Positions 18,092-26,444 of a stretch of DNA of 64,000 bases are shown piece after piece. The DNA lies in the NCBI GenBank assembly GCA_003574785.1, contig QORU01000001.1:372001-436000 (forward strand), written 5' to 3'. Every line of letters starts with the position of its first letter. The first letter of the stretch is position 1. Both the position numbers and the translations under genes were made by a program. The notes below the pieces were generated by a model that was not told the DNA's origin, did not search any database, and was given only the letters and a program-made list of their open reading frames with translations. Origin of the DNA: Taklimakanibacter deserti (GTDB lineage: Bacteria; Pseudomonadota; Alphaproteobacteria; Rhizobiales; Aestuariivirgaceae).

Positions 18092-18942
18092 GCGACGCGC
18101 CTTCCCTTTGAAAGCACCCATCCGTAAATCGCCAGCAGAATGAGAACGAGCCCCACCAGGACAACGGATTGCGCAGAGCCTTGCGGCCAATTGAGTGTCG
18201 TAAGCATTGTTTGTTGCATCAGGGTAGTCATGACGCTGACATTGCCCCCACCAAGGACCAGCGGTGCCACAAACGCACTGGCCGAGAGGGCGAACACCAG
18301 CAGAGTGCCCGCAATGAGTCCCGGTCGGCTCAGCGGCAAGGTGACATGAAAGAAGGCGCGCGCAGGTGAAGCACCGAGATTCATCGCTGCGTCGTTCAAG
18401 GCCGGGTTGATCCTCTCCAAAACCGCCGCCAATGGCAGGATCATGAAGGGGATATTTTCATGGATCATCTCCAGCACCACGGCGAGTTCTGTGTAAATCA
18501 ACCTTTTCGGCACGGTCCAGACCCCGGCCGCCGTCATCAAGCTATTGACCGGTCCGTTAGGCCCCAAAATCACCATCCAACCATACGCCCGGATGAGGAC
18601 ATCGGTCAGCATAGGGGTAACGAGGAGAAACATGAGCAAGCCCCGATAGCGGCCGGTCCGAGAAATAGCGACCGCAACGGGATAGCCGATGAAAAGGCAT
18701 GCCACCGTGACCGTCAGGCTAATTCTCAGTGTTGTGATCAGTGCCTTGATCTGCGCAGGATCGGTGAAGATGTAAAAATAGTTCTTCAACGTCCAGGCAG
18801 GCACCATCGTCAGCATGGGATCCCAGTCATTGAAACTGTTGCGAACCAACATAAAACAAGCGCCGACTAGCGGTGCGACAACGAGTATCCCTGGAGTAAA
18901 CAGGGCGAGCGCAAGCCAGTCAGTCTGAAGACGCGTTTTCAA
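18088..18942 (-). CDS. ABC transporter permease (PotB-like)
   Basis: About 284 residues. The frame is open back into the binding-protein gene, and no ATG occurs in the right place. TTG 18942 is the only sensible start after the upstream stop at 18974, giving an N-terminus KTRLQTDWLALALFTPG that runs into the first membrane helix, as in PotB proteins. The EAA loop is INPALNDAAMNLGASPARAFFHVTLP. It forms the permease heterodimer with the PotC-like protein. Start confidence is moderate. Confidence 0.85.
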   Translation of the reverse strand: MKTRLQTDWLALALFTPGILVVAPLVGACFMLVRNSFNDWDPMLTMVPAWTLKNYFYIFTDPAQIKALITTLRISLTVTVACLFIGYPVAVAISRTGRYRGLLMFLLVTPMLTDVLIRAYGWMVILGPNGPVNSLMTAAGVWTVPKRLIYTELAVVLEMIHENIPFMILPLAAVLERINPALNDAAMNLGASPARAFFHVTLPLSRPGLIAGTLLVFALSASAFVAPLVLGGGNVSVMTTLMQQTMLTTLNWPQGSAQSVVLVGLVLILLAIYGWVLSKGRRVA

Positions 18943-18973
18943 TGGCGTGGGATCCCATGTATGGTCGTTAGCG

Positions 18974-20017
18974 TCAGCTGAAAAAGATCTTGTTCCAGTT
19001 TTCCACGATCTCCGGCCGCTTGTTGACCAGTTCGAGACGTGGCACCTGGATAGCCTTCGCAAGCTGTTCGGGGGTATGGACCACGTAAGGTGCGGCGGAA
19101 TCGGAAACGACCGTCTTTTGATTGGTCGGACCGTACCAAACGTCTGTGGCAAAGCCGGCCTGCGCGTCGGGCGAAAGAGCCTGATTGATGAAGGCGTGGG
19201 CCAGATCGCGGTCGCCTTTCGATCCCTTCACGAGCACAGCCGCGCCCGTAATGGCGAAATAGCCCTCCTTCAAGTCTGTGGTCACGCCAATGTCCGAACT
19301 GCCGGACATGTATGGCTTGAAATACGTAGGAATATCGACCGCTACGGTTGCCTGACCCGCCTGCAGGACCTGAGCATCGAGCGCTCGGTTTTCGATGAAG
19401 GAGAAAATCTGAGGCTTCAGGGCCTTCAATCTCGGCCAGGCGGGATCGAGATTCTCAAGGCTTCCGCCGCCGAGCTGCGCAGCCATGACGGTCAGAAGCA
19501 GAGCCTGGGTATCGGTGATCGCGGGCACAAGCACTTTGCCCTGATAGGCAGGGGACCAGAGGTCGTCCCAAGACGCCGGCGCCGGACCCTTCGTATTGTG
19601 CAAGATCGTGGTGATGTAGGTCCAGAACCCGATGCCAAATCCGCCATCGAGGATGAAGGCCGGATAGACATCCTTGGCATTCGGCACTTTTGACAGATCG
19701 ATTTTGTCAAGCAGTCCCTGTCGGTTGAGGGCGAAGACGCCCACGTCGTCAAGGAACGCGACATCGATCTGCGGGTCATTCTTTTGAGCCGTGACCTTGG
19801 CGATCGACGCTGAGGTCACGCCTTCTTCAACCACCACCTTGGCGCCGGTTGCCTTCATAAACGGATCGACAATGTATTTTTGGATCGCAAGCCCGTCACT
19901 GCCGCCCCAGAATTGGACGCGCAGGGTTTGGCCATCGAAAGAGGCGGCTTGTGCCTTGAAAGTGCCGGCCATCGCAGCAGCGGCGGTAGTCGCGAGAAAT
20001 GTTCTTCTAGAAACCAT
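18974..20017 (-). CDS. ABC transporter substrate-binding protein (spermidine/putrescine-type)
   Basis: A 347-residue periplasmic binding protein with a twin-arginine-like signal (VSRRTFLATTAAAAM) cleaved after an Ala-rich segment. The mature part resembles PotD/PotF-type proteins (RVQFWGGSDG, DVAFLDDVGVFALNRQGLLDKID, ASWDDLWSPAYQGKVLVP). It is the first gene of the left operon. The motif ATCTGCTTATCAGACA at 20056-20071 lies about 40 bp upstream. It defines the ligand of the island importer: PotD-type proteins bind polyamines but also other cationic or zwitterionic amines, so polyamine uptake is not proven. Confidence 0.88.
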   Translation of the reverse strand: MVSRRTFLATTAAAAMAGTFKAQAASFDGQTLRVQFWGGSDGLAIQKYIVDPFMKATGAKVVVEEGVTSASIAKVTAQKNDPQIDVAFLDDVGVFALNRQGLLDKIDLSKVPNAKDVYPAFILDGGFGIGFWTYITTILHNTKGPAPASWDDLWSPAYQGKVLVPAITDTQALLLTVMAAQLGGGSLENLDPAWPRLKALKPQIFSFIENRALDAQVLQAGQATVAVDIPTYFKPYMSGSSDIGVTTDLKEGYFAITGAAVLVKGSKGDRDLAHAFINQALSPDAQAGFATDVWYGPTNQKTVVSDSAAPYVVHTPEQLAKAIQVPRLELVNKRPEIVENWNKIFFS

Positions 20018-20439
20018 AGTTCCCTCCTGTCTTGGGTTCCAGCCCGTTAATAGACATCTGCTTATCAGACAAGTTATGAATTTGTAAAGAGGCAGGGTTG
20101 CTATGGCTACGAAATTTCCCCCGGAAGTTCGCGTAAGTCGAACTAAGTCTTTGCGCAGAATTTATATAACTAGTTGTTATAAAATTATATTATGGACTAT
20201 CGCTCGCCAGAGGCAGGGAACCTCACCGAAGAAGGAGACCGCAGGTCCAACCAACGGTGGTTTCCAATTTCAGAACTTCTCACTTTACATTGTGCCAATA
20301 TGTCTGATAAGCAGATAACAATTTCACGGCGTTGCTTTTGGTGTTCATTCCATTTGACACGGCGTGACAGCAGCGGTTTCCCCGCTTTAGATTCGCTCGG
20401 CGCAGCGCATCTGGGTGGTTTTAACGAGGAGGACTTTCC
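20018..20439. promoter_or_regulatory. Divergent regulatory region of the island with paired operator motifs
   Basis: This 422-bp gap separates the importer operon (minus) from the regulator operon (plus). ATCTGCTTATCAGACA at 20056-20071 and its exact reverse complement at 20301-20316 are 16-bp copies, one in front of each operon. Each contains TCTG/CAGA arms around a 5-bp core. A third element, an AT-rich stretch at 20160-20196, includes TATAAC/GTTATA arms (20165-20170 and 20176-20181). The GntR protein encoded at 20440 is the obvious candidate to bind the paired copies. No gene is convincing in this gap. Confidence 0.65.
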
Positions 20440-21237
20440 GTGGGTCGATCAAGGCAATCTGGGCCCTTGCCGGAGGGAGAACGTCACTTGGAAAGCAGTG
20501 ATGGCGTTGGGCCTCAGCCGACGCGCTTTAAGCCCCCCTCGCGCACGTCAATGAGTCAAAACGTGCTCGATCAAATTTTGACGGAGATTCGAGAAGGTCG
20601 GCTCAAGCCAGGGGAGCGACTGCCATCGGAGCGACTGCTGATGGAAGCCTTCTCCGTCGGCCGTTCGACTGTGAGAGAGGCAGTGCGCGGGTTGGTCACT
20701 CTCGGACTGGTTACCAACCGCCAAGGTGTGGGAGCGGTTGTGAGCACGCAGGTCTCCAGTCCTTTTGCCTCCATTCGGCGCAGTGTCGATGTCGATCAAC
20801 TCAACAGGCGGGCTCTACTCGATCTTTTTGACGTTCGAGAAGCGCTTGAAACGAAGGCGGCAGAATTTGCAGCGCGGCGCGCCACGGCTGAAGATCTCGC
20901 AGAGCTGCAGCTGCAGCACAAGGCCGTTGAACGCGAGGTGCGAGCTGGCCGGGTCTATTTTCAGCAGAATGCCTTGTTCCACAAGGCTATCGCAACGGCT
21001 GCGCATAATCCCGTCTTGGCTGAATCGATCAATCTCGTGGTCGTGCAAGTCCGAGAATATCGAGAAAGGATGATGCGAGAGACGCCGCTAATGCCGCAAC
21101 GCGACGTGAAGGAGCATCTCGCTATTCTTTCAGCAATAGAACGCCGTGATCCGGACGCAGCACGTGAGGCAATGGCCGCCCACATTCGCAGCTCGGCCCG
21201 CGTCATTGAAAGTCACGGCGACCCGGAACGCAGCTAA
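20440..21237 (+). CDS. GntR-family regulator, FadR subfamily (FCD domain)
   Basis: 265 residues. GTG 20440 is supported by AGGAGG at 20427-20432, seven bases upstream. This gives an unusual 38-residue polar N-terminal extension before the winged helix (about residues 40-105: LDQILTEIREGRLKPGERLPS, then GRSTVREAVRGLVTLGLV). An internal ATG at 20551 would give a standard-length protein. The C-terminal helical FCD domain (LFDVREALETKAAEFAARRA, NALFHKAIATAAHNPVL, then HLAILSAIERRDPDAAREAM) binds a metal and/or carboxylate ligand in relatives. It is the first gene of the right operon and probably regulates both arms of the island. Confidence 0.85.
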   Translation: MGRSRQSGPLPEGERHLESSDGVGPQPTRFKPPSRTSMSQNVLDQILTEIREGRLKPGERLPSERLLMEAFSVGRSTVREAVRGLVTLGLVTNRQGVGAVVSTQVSSPFASIRRSVDVDQLNRRALLDLFDVREALETKAAEFAARRATAEDLAELQLQHKAVEREVRAGRVYFQQNALFHKAIATAAHNPVLAESINLVVVQVREYRERMMRETPLMPQRDVKEHLAILSAIERRDPDAAREAMAAHIRSSARVIESHGDPERS

Positions 21238-21324
21238 GAACCACCACTGAACAAGGAGTATTGTCGCGCTCTCACCGGCGAACGACCTTCCTTGAGCATT
21301 TTTTGAAACGAGGAAGCAATTGAG

Positions 21325-22566
21325 ATGTTTTCCACAGGCCAAATGGAATGGCGGCTTCGGTGTCAAACTTGCCGCACGGCTTATGTCGTCGGCCCGATGG
21401 TGCGCGGCTGCCCGGAATGCGCCACACATGGCAAAATAGGTTTGCTTGAGCTGGTGCGTAACTCTGCGCTCAATTCAGATGGTTTTGCAAAGCGCGTTGG
21501 ACGAGGGCTCGATCGCTGGCTTGATTTTTTGCCGGTTCAGGACAAAGGCACATTTCTGTCGCTGGGCGCAGGTGGAACGGCATTGATTCCTTCCCGCATC
21601 ATCGGCAAGCGGCTGGGAATTCCCCACCTCTATTTCAAGCTTGAGCAGCAGAACCCAACAGCGTCGTTCAAGGATCGCTTCGTGGCGATGTCGGCGAACG
21701 CGGCTCGGTCATTCGGCTTTCGCAAGATCGTAGTCTCGTCGACGGGAAATCTCGCCATTTCAGTTGCAGCTTATGCCGCGGCCCTCGAAATGGAGAGCAT
21801 GGTGATCGTGCCGCACGGAACGCCGGCTGGGATTCTGGCGGAGGCGAGTTTCTACAACGCGCGTATTGCCGTTACCGAGCGAGAACTACGCTTTGCTGCA
21901 CTTGAGACGACTGCGCGACGGGCGGATTGGTTTCCGATTGGCCTGTTCTTGGCAAAACCCGTTCAGAACGCTTTCGGCGTGGAGGGCTATCGCTCATTCG
22001 CTTATGAAGTTGTTGAACAGCTCGGAGAAGCCCCCGGTGCGATGCTATTCCCATGCGCGCGAGGAAACGGGCTCTATGGCGCATTCAAGGGCTTCCTGGA
22101 TTGTCGAGATGCGGGTGTCATAGCAGCTCTTCCTCGACTCGTAGCCACTCAGCCGGAGAGAGCCAACTCCATCGAAGTTTCCCTTGCACGGGGGGCCAAC
22201 AGCGCCGTTGAATTGCCTCCATTTCAAAGCGCGGCGAAATCTACCTCCGAAACGGTCAGCAGCGATGACGCCTTGGACGCAATCCGAACATCCGCGGGAT
22301 TTGGCCTATCCGCCAGTGAAGAAGAAATCCACAATGCGGCATCCTCGCTCGCCGAGGAAGGCCTCAACGTTGAAACCAGCTCGGCGCTGCCGGTAGCGTG
22401 CTTGCCCAAGCTCTGCAAGGCTGATGGATTTGACCGTGATCGGCCGGTGGTCTGTGTTCTGACGGCTGGCGGACAGCGGTGGATGGTCCAGACCAAGCAC
22501 GCATTGCCACGGGTATTCGAAGCAGCGACAATTGCCGATTTCGAGAAATTGCTCGACGCAAAGTGA
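21325..22566 (+). CDS. Threonine-synthase-like PLP-dependent enzyme (fold type II)
   Basis: 413 residues. The N-terminus has a zinc-ribbon-like pair of motifs, CQTC and CPEC, at about residues 13-33, as in one group of threonine synthases. The PLP lysine is in NPTASFKDRF near residue 115, and the phosphate-binding loop begins SSTGNLA. Fold-type-II enzymes with this layout include threonine synthase, cysteate synthase and diaminopropionate ammonia-lyase-like proteins. Housekeeping threonine synthesis is unlikely here because the gene lies in a catabolic operon between a GntR regulator and M24/M20 hydrolases. A beta- or gamma-elimination that yields an enamine would explain the two RidA genes. 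Confidence 0.75.
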   Translation: MFSTGQMEWRLRCQTCRTAYVVGPMVRGCPECATHGKIGLLELVRNSALNSDGFAKRVGRGLDRWLDFLPVQDKGTFLSLGAGGTALIPSRIIGKRLGIPHLYFKLEQQNPTASFKDRFVAMSANAARSFGFRKIVVSSTGNLAISVAAYAAALEMESMVIVPHGTPAGILAEASFYNARIAVTERELRFAALETTARRADWFPIGLFLAKPVQNAFGVEGYRSFAYEVVEQLGEAPGAMLFPCARGNGLYGAFKGFLDCRDAGVIAALPRLVATQPERANSIEVSLARGANSAVELPPFQSAAKSTSETVSSDDALDAIRTSAGFGLSASEEEIHNAASSLAEEGLNVETSSALPVACLPKLCKADGFDRDRPVVCVLTAGGQRWMVQTKHALPRVFEAATIADFEKLLDAK

Positions 22567-22604
22567 GCACGTGGTGAGTCGGAGAAGCCATAAAGGGATG
22601 AGTT

Positions 22605-23807
22605 ATGAGCGCGTTTGACTTTGAAGTCGTCGAATATGAGAACCGTCTTGAAGCGGCTCAAAGGCTTATGCGACGCGACCGTCTCGATGCCATTCTGATT
22701 ACCAGCGAAGATCACTTCAGGTATTTCACTGGATTTAACAGCCCAACTTGGGTGAACCTGACGAGACCGCGATACGCAGTCTTGCCATTTCAGGGCGAAA
22801 TCATTCTTATCATTCCGACCAGCAATACCGAGATCGCGTTGCGCACCTCTTGGGTTCGGGACGTTCGCACTTGGATTTCGCCGCAGCCAAATGATGATGG
22901 GATTTCCTTGCTTCGCGATGCGATAAGAAGCGTACCCAGCCGTTATGGTCGTGTGGGCGCTGAACTTGGTCCCGAAAGTCGTCTCACCATGCCGGTTGGC
23001 GACTTTCTCCGATTAGGGCGGGAAGTAACGACCACCGAATTGGTCGACGGATATCCCTTGCTGCGCGAATTGCTGATGCGGAAGTCAGCGGCTGAAGTGG
23101 CAAAAATCCAGGCAATTGGTCAGATTGCGTCTTCTGCCTACGAAACGCTCCCAGATCGGTTGCGGGCCGGAATGAGCATACGCGAGGCATGCACGGCATT
23201 CCGCCATGAATTGCTGAAGCGCGGCGCTGAAACCTCTCCTTATGTGATTGGAGTGGCAGAATGCCTTGGTTATCCCTGCATCAACCTGGAACCATCAACC
23301 AAAAGGATCTCCGAAGGCGACGTGCTTGTAATCGACACTGGAAGCACGCGACACGGCTACTTCTGTGATTTCAATCGAGAGTACGCATTCGGACCTCTCA
23401 ATGAGAAGCTCCGGCGGATTTATGAGATCGTATGGAATGCAACGGAGGTCGGCATCAAGGCGACTGAACCTGGGCGCACGATGGGGGACATTTGGCAGCA
23501 AATGTCGAATTCGATGCGGCAAGCTTCAGAGGCAATCGGCCTGCCCTTTGAGTCGTTCGAGCTTGGACGCATGGGGCATGGTCTTGGGTTACGCATGTGC
23601 GAAACCCCGTCTATCGCGCCTGGCGTGGCTACAGTCGTTGAGCCTGGAATGGTTCTGACGATCGAACCCAGCATGGCCTATCACATCGACGTCGATGGCG
23701 AGACCCGCAGATACGTGTCCGTGCATGAAGAAAACATTGCCGTTGGCGCGAATGGGGTGAGTTTGCTGAACCGTCGCGCGCCTCGTGAAATGCCAGTAAT
23801 TGGGTGA
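22605..23807 (+). CDS. M24-family hydrolase (creatinase / Xaa-Pro peptidase-like)
   Basis: 400 residues with an N-terminal creatinase-like domain (about 1-150) and a pita-bread catalytic domain. Metal ligands are visible: Asp residues in VIDTGSTRHGYFCDFNREY, His in RMGHGLGLRMCE, Glu in LTIEPSM and Glu in VHEENIAV. Relatives include creatinase, ectoine hydrolase (DoeA) and aminopeptidase P. It is followed by the M20 carbamoylase-type gene, which begins a few bases after its stop. The sequential pair M24 plus M20 is reminiscent of ring-opening followed by deacylation, as in ectoine degradation, but this assignment is only by analogy. Confidence 0.85.
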   Translation: MSAFDFEVVEYENRLEAAQRLMRRDRLDAILITSEDHFRYFTGFNSPTWVNLTRPRYAVLPFQGEIILIIPTSNTEIALRTSWVRDVRTWISPQPNDDGISLLRDAIRSVPSRYGRVGAELGPESRLTMPVGDFLRLGREVTTTELVDGYPLLRELLMRKSAAEVAKIQAIGQIASSAYETLPDRLRAGMSIREACTAFRHELLKRGAETSPYVIGVAECLGYPCINLEPSTKRISEGDVLVIDTGSTRHGYFCDFNREYAFGPLNEKLRRIYEIVWNATEVGIKATEPGRTMGDIWQQMSNSMRQASEAIGLPFESFELGRMGHGLGLRMCETPSIAPGVATVVEPGMVLTIEPSMAYHIDVDGETRRYVSVHEENIAVGANGVSLLNRRAPREMPVIG

Positions 23808-23814
23808 ACTGCGT

Positions 23815-25086
23815 ATGTCGAGAAATGCAAATTCGAACTCGCTTCAGATGATGGCGGGCCACGTCGATCAAGACCGGCTCTGGCAACGGCACCTCGACAT
23901 GGCGAGTATCGGGGCTACTGCGCTGGGCGGCGTACATAGGCTTCCATTTAGCAAAGAGGACGCGGAATCTCGGCGGTTGTTCCTCTCCTGGGCCAGTGCC
24001 CGCGGATTTGGAGCAGAAATGGACGATTTTGGAAACATCTTCGTGCGCCGGGACGGGACAGAAAGGACCTTGGACCCGGTCGTCAGCGGTTCTCATAGCG
24101 ACACCCAACCAAACGGCGGGCGATTCGACGGCATCTACGGGGTGCTGGCGGCATTCGAAGCGCTCGAGGCAATTGACGATGCAGGAATTGCGACACGACG
24201 CCCGATCGAAGCCGTGATTTGGACAGCAGAGGAGGCCGATGCTCAATTCGGCGTTGGATGTCTTGGGTCTCAAGCCTACGCGAACCCTTCCAAGTTGCCG
24301 AAGCTGATGGAGATCAGAAACAACCGGAACATTCCGGTGAAGCAAGCGCTCGCGGAGTTGATGGAAGACCATCCCCGCGTCGGTCATCGGGCATTCAAAT
24401 CGCCTATCGCTTACTATGTCGAAGCTCATATCGAGCAGGGTCCGGAACTCGAAGCGCGCGACAAGACCATTGGCATCGTCACCGCGATACAAGGTCACCG
24501 AAGCTTCAAGGTCCAAGTGACCGGGGAAGCGGGGCATGCCGGCAACACACCTGAGCGGCTCAGAAAAGACGCGTTGGTTGCCGCGATGCAGATTTTCAGC
24601 GAATTGCGGAAGGTCTTCCACGACCCGAGCGATGTCATTCGCTTTACGGTTGGTGAGATGGATGTGGTTCCAAACGCGATGGCGGTTATCCCGGGATCCG
24701 CTACATTTACGATCGATTTTCGGCACCCCGAGCCGGAAGCTTTGAAATTGCTGGGTGATAAAATCGCGGTAGTTGCACGCGATAACGCAGGCCCATGTGA
24801 TGTCAAGGTAAGTGAACTTCGCAACACGAGCCCAGTGGCTTTTAAAGGGATTGTGCCCGAGACGATCTTGAAGGCCGTGGAAAACCTTGACTACTCATAT
24901 ATGTATCTTCCATCAGGAGCAGGGCACGATGCGCGGTATATCGCGGAGATGTGCCCGGCGGGAATGATATTCATCCCCTGTTGGCACGGCGTAAGCCACA
25001 ACGAAGCAGAGAGTGCCACGCTCTATGATATGACCGCTGGAACTCGCGTTCTTGCGCGCACTCTCGTCGAATTGGCCAATCTGTAG
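23815..25086 (+). CDS. M20-family Zn-dependent hydrolase (N-carbamoyl-L-amino acid hydrolase / allantoate amidohydrolase type)
   Basis: About 423 residues from ATG 23815, with GGGTGA seven bases upstream; a TTG five codons earlier is possible. Family blocks are GSHSDTQPNGGRFDGIYGV with metal-binding His and Asp, EEADAQFGVGCLGS, HIEQGPELE, and GVSHNEAE near the C-terminus. Members (HyuC, AmaB, AllC, ureidopropionase) release ammonia, CO2 or a carboxylate from N-carbamoyl or related amides. In the operon it stands between the M24 hydrolase and the second RidA. It probably cleaves an amide intermediate of the imported substrate. Confidence 0.85.
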   Translation: MSRNANSNSLQMMAGHVDQDRLWQRHLDMASIGATALGGVHRLPFSKEDAESRRLFLSWASARGFGAEMDDFGNIFVRRDGTERTLDPVVSGSHSDTQPNGGRFDGIYGVLAAFEALEAIDDAGIATRRPIEAVIWTAEEADAQFGVGCLGSQAYANPSKLPKLMEIRNNRNIPVKQALAELMEDHPRVGHRAFKSPIAYYVEAHIEQGPELEARDKTIGIVTAIQGHRSFKVQVTGEAGHAGNTPERLRKDALVAAMQIFSELRKVFHDPSDVIRFTVGEMDVVPNAMAVIPGSATFTIDFRHPEPEALKLLGDKIAVVARDNAGPCDVKVSELRNTSPVAFKGIVPETILKAVENLDYSYMYLPSGAGHDARYIAEMCPAGMIFIPCWHGVSHNEAESATLYDMTAGTRVLARTLVELANL

Positions 25087-25120
25087 GAATATTGAAACTC
25101 GACCGGTAGGAGATCATTTA

Positions 25121-25516
25121 ATGTCGCTCGAACTCATAAACCCAGAAGATCTGCCAATTCCAGAGATGTACACGCAGGTTGTCCTCGCGACGGGATCCAA
25201 GCTGGTATTCGTCTCTGGTCAGCAGCCCGAAGACATACACGGCAAGCTCGTTGGGCATGGTGATTTTGCCGCGCAAGCGCGCCTGGCATTCGGCAATCTC
25301 GGCCGAGCGCTCAATGCGGCGGGTGCACGGCCTGAGCAAGTTTGCAAGATCACAATCTATATTGTCGATTATAAGCGCGATGAGCACGTTCCGATCATCG
25401 AAGAAGCGCAGATTTCGCTGTTTGGAGATCACAAACCGGCGAATGTGGTGGTCGGGGTAGCGATAATGTCTCCAGGCTACCTGATCGAAGTTGACGCAGT
25501 CGCGGTGATCGATTGA
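25121..25516 (+). CDS. RidA-family (YjgF/UK114) protein, second copy
   Basis: 131 residues from ATG 25121, which has AGGAG seven to eight bases upstream. Upstream in-frame sequence belongs to the hydrolase gene. It shares the pattern VFVSGQQPEDIHGKLVGHGD and LIEVDAVAVI with the RidA at 11755-12165, from which it is clearly diverged (roughly half identical by eye). It is the last gene of the right operon and ends 40 bp before the radC repeat. Two non-identical RidA proteins within one small pathway suggest two different reactive intermediates, or one copy recruited from elsewhere. Confidence 0.85.
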   Translation: MSLELINPEDLPIPEMYTQVVLATGSKLVFVSGQQPEDIHGKLVGHGDFAAQARLAFGNLGRALNAAGARPEQVCKITIYIVDYKRDEHVPIIEEAQISLFGDHKPANVVVGVAIMSPGYLIEVDAVAVID

Positions 25517-25555
25517 CCATACATTTGCCGCTCGGCGCCCGGCTCCCTTGACCCG

Positions 25556-25604
25556 TCACATCAGCTTGAGGCTTCGAAAGCTCGCATGGCCGTTGCGGCC
25601 GATG
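25556..25604. repeat. Right copy of the radC 3'-end direct repeat
   Basis: These 49 bases are the functional end of radC and match 11695-11743 at 46 of 49 positions. Site-specific recombination inside this stretch would join the gene body to an element-borne end and leave the displaced end at 11695. Confidence 0.85.
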
Positions 25605-26395
25605 ATGATGTGGTCGTGGATCTTGATGGAGAGCTTGTCGCCGGCCTCGATCAGGCGGCGGGTCATGTCGATATCGGCGGTCGAGGGTGTGGGATCGCCG
25701 GAAGGGTGGTTGTGCACGAGGATGACGGCGCTCGCGGCGAGCTCGAGCGCGCGCTTGATCACTTCCCGCGGATAGACCGGCGTGTGATCGACCGTGCCTT
25801 CGCCTTGCACCTCATCGGCGATGAGGCCGTTCTTCTTGTCGAGGAACAGGATGCGGAACTGCTCGCGATCGGCGAAGGCCATCGCGGCGCGGCAATAATC
25901 GAGGACGGCGTTCCACGAGGTGAGCAAACTGCGCGGCCTGATCTCGGCCTTGGCGAGGCGCAGGCCCGAAGCATGGACGAGCTTGAGCTCGGTGACGACC
26001 GCTTCGCCGATGCCCGACACTTCCTTCAGTCTTTCGGGCGATGCGCTCAGCACCCCGGCGAAGCTGCCGAAACGGGCGATGAGCGCCTTGGCGAGCGGCT
26101 TCGTGTCCCGGCGCGGAATGGCGCGGAAGAGGAGGAGCTCGAGAAGCTCGTAATCGGGGAGGGCCTCGGCGCCGCTCGTCCGGAAGCGCTGGCGCAGGCG
26201 CTCGCGGTGACCCAGATGATGGGGCTTCCCGAGCTTCTCAGCCTTCGCGGGCATAGCTTCATCGGGACGACCGCCGGCATCGCGCGGCGCAACGCTCCAG
26301 GGCAATTCGACGATCTCAGGCCTGGTGCGGCTGCGCCCTATGTCGACCCCAAATTCGTCAAGCGAAGGGGTTGCATCGAAGCTTCTTGCTTTCAT
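25556..26395 (-). CDS. radC: RadC-family JAB/MPN-domain DNA repair protein
   Basis: About 279 residues from ATG 26395; the frame is open to TTG 26434, and a shorter start at ATG 26254 would also give a complete domain, so the start is uncertain. A helix-hairpin-helix-like region ([16 protein letters not shown]) precedes the JAMM metalloprotease-like motif [16 protein letters not shown]. RadC function is unsettled; it is a conserved chromosomal gene in many bacteria. Its 3' end lies exactly at the right boundary of the catabolic island, and the gene is intact. The map gene is just upstream on the same strand. Confidence 0.9.
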   Translation of the reverse strand: MKARSFDATPSLDEFGVDIGRSRTRPEIVELPWSVAPRDAGGRPDEAMPAKAEKLGKPHHLGHRERLRQRFRTSGAEALPDYELLELLLFRAIPRRDTKPLAKALIARFGSFAGVLSASPERLKEVSGIGEAVVTELKLVHASGLRLAKAEIRPRSLLTSWNAVLDYCRAAMAFADREQFRILFLDKKNGLIADEVQGEGTVDHTPVYPREVIKRALELAASAVILVHNHPSGDPTPSTADIDMTRRLIEAGDKLSIKIHDHIIIGRNGHASFRSLKLM

Positions 26396-26444
26396 GGCGC
26401 CTTGGAACATACCATGAACGCACTTCTTCGACAAGAGACGATGG

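Larger units (their letters stand above)
11695..25604. mobile_element. 13.9-kb catabolic genomic island at the 3' end of radC
   Basis: The interval between the two radC-tail repeats holds 13 genes in two divergent operons with visibly lower GC. Two 60-base samples inside (13201-13260 and 22621-22680) count 34 and 31 G+C. Two outside (10321-10380 and 28501-28560) count 40 and 45. The genes form a self-contained importer plus catabolic enzymes plus regulator. No integrase, transposase or conjugation gene is present, so the island is either a non-autonomous remnant or was moved by a recombinase acting in trans. Confidence 0.75.

Noticed and set aside
18943..19152. N-terminal extension of the PotB-like permease
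   Set aside because: It lies inside the coding sequence of the binding-protein gene and lacks membrane character or a start before the permease domain.
20103..20318. Possible 71-residue gene in the island's divergent promoter region
   Set aside because: It overlaps the paired operator motifs and an AT-rich promoter-like segment, has no good ribosome site and no recognisable pattern.
11695..25604. Island as an IS-mediated composite transposon
   Set aside because: No transposase, no terminal inverted repeats of an IS and no short target duplication other than the radC tail were seen.
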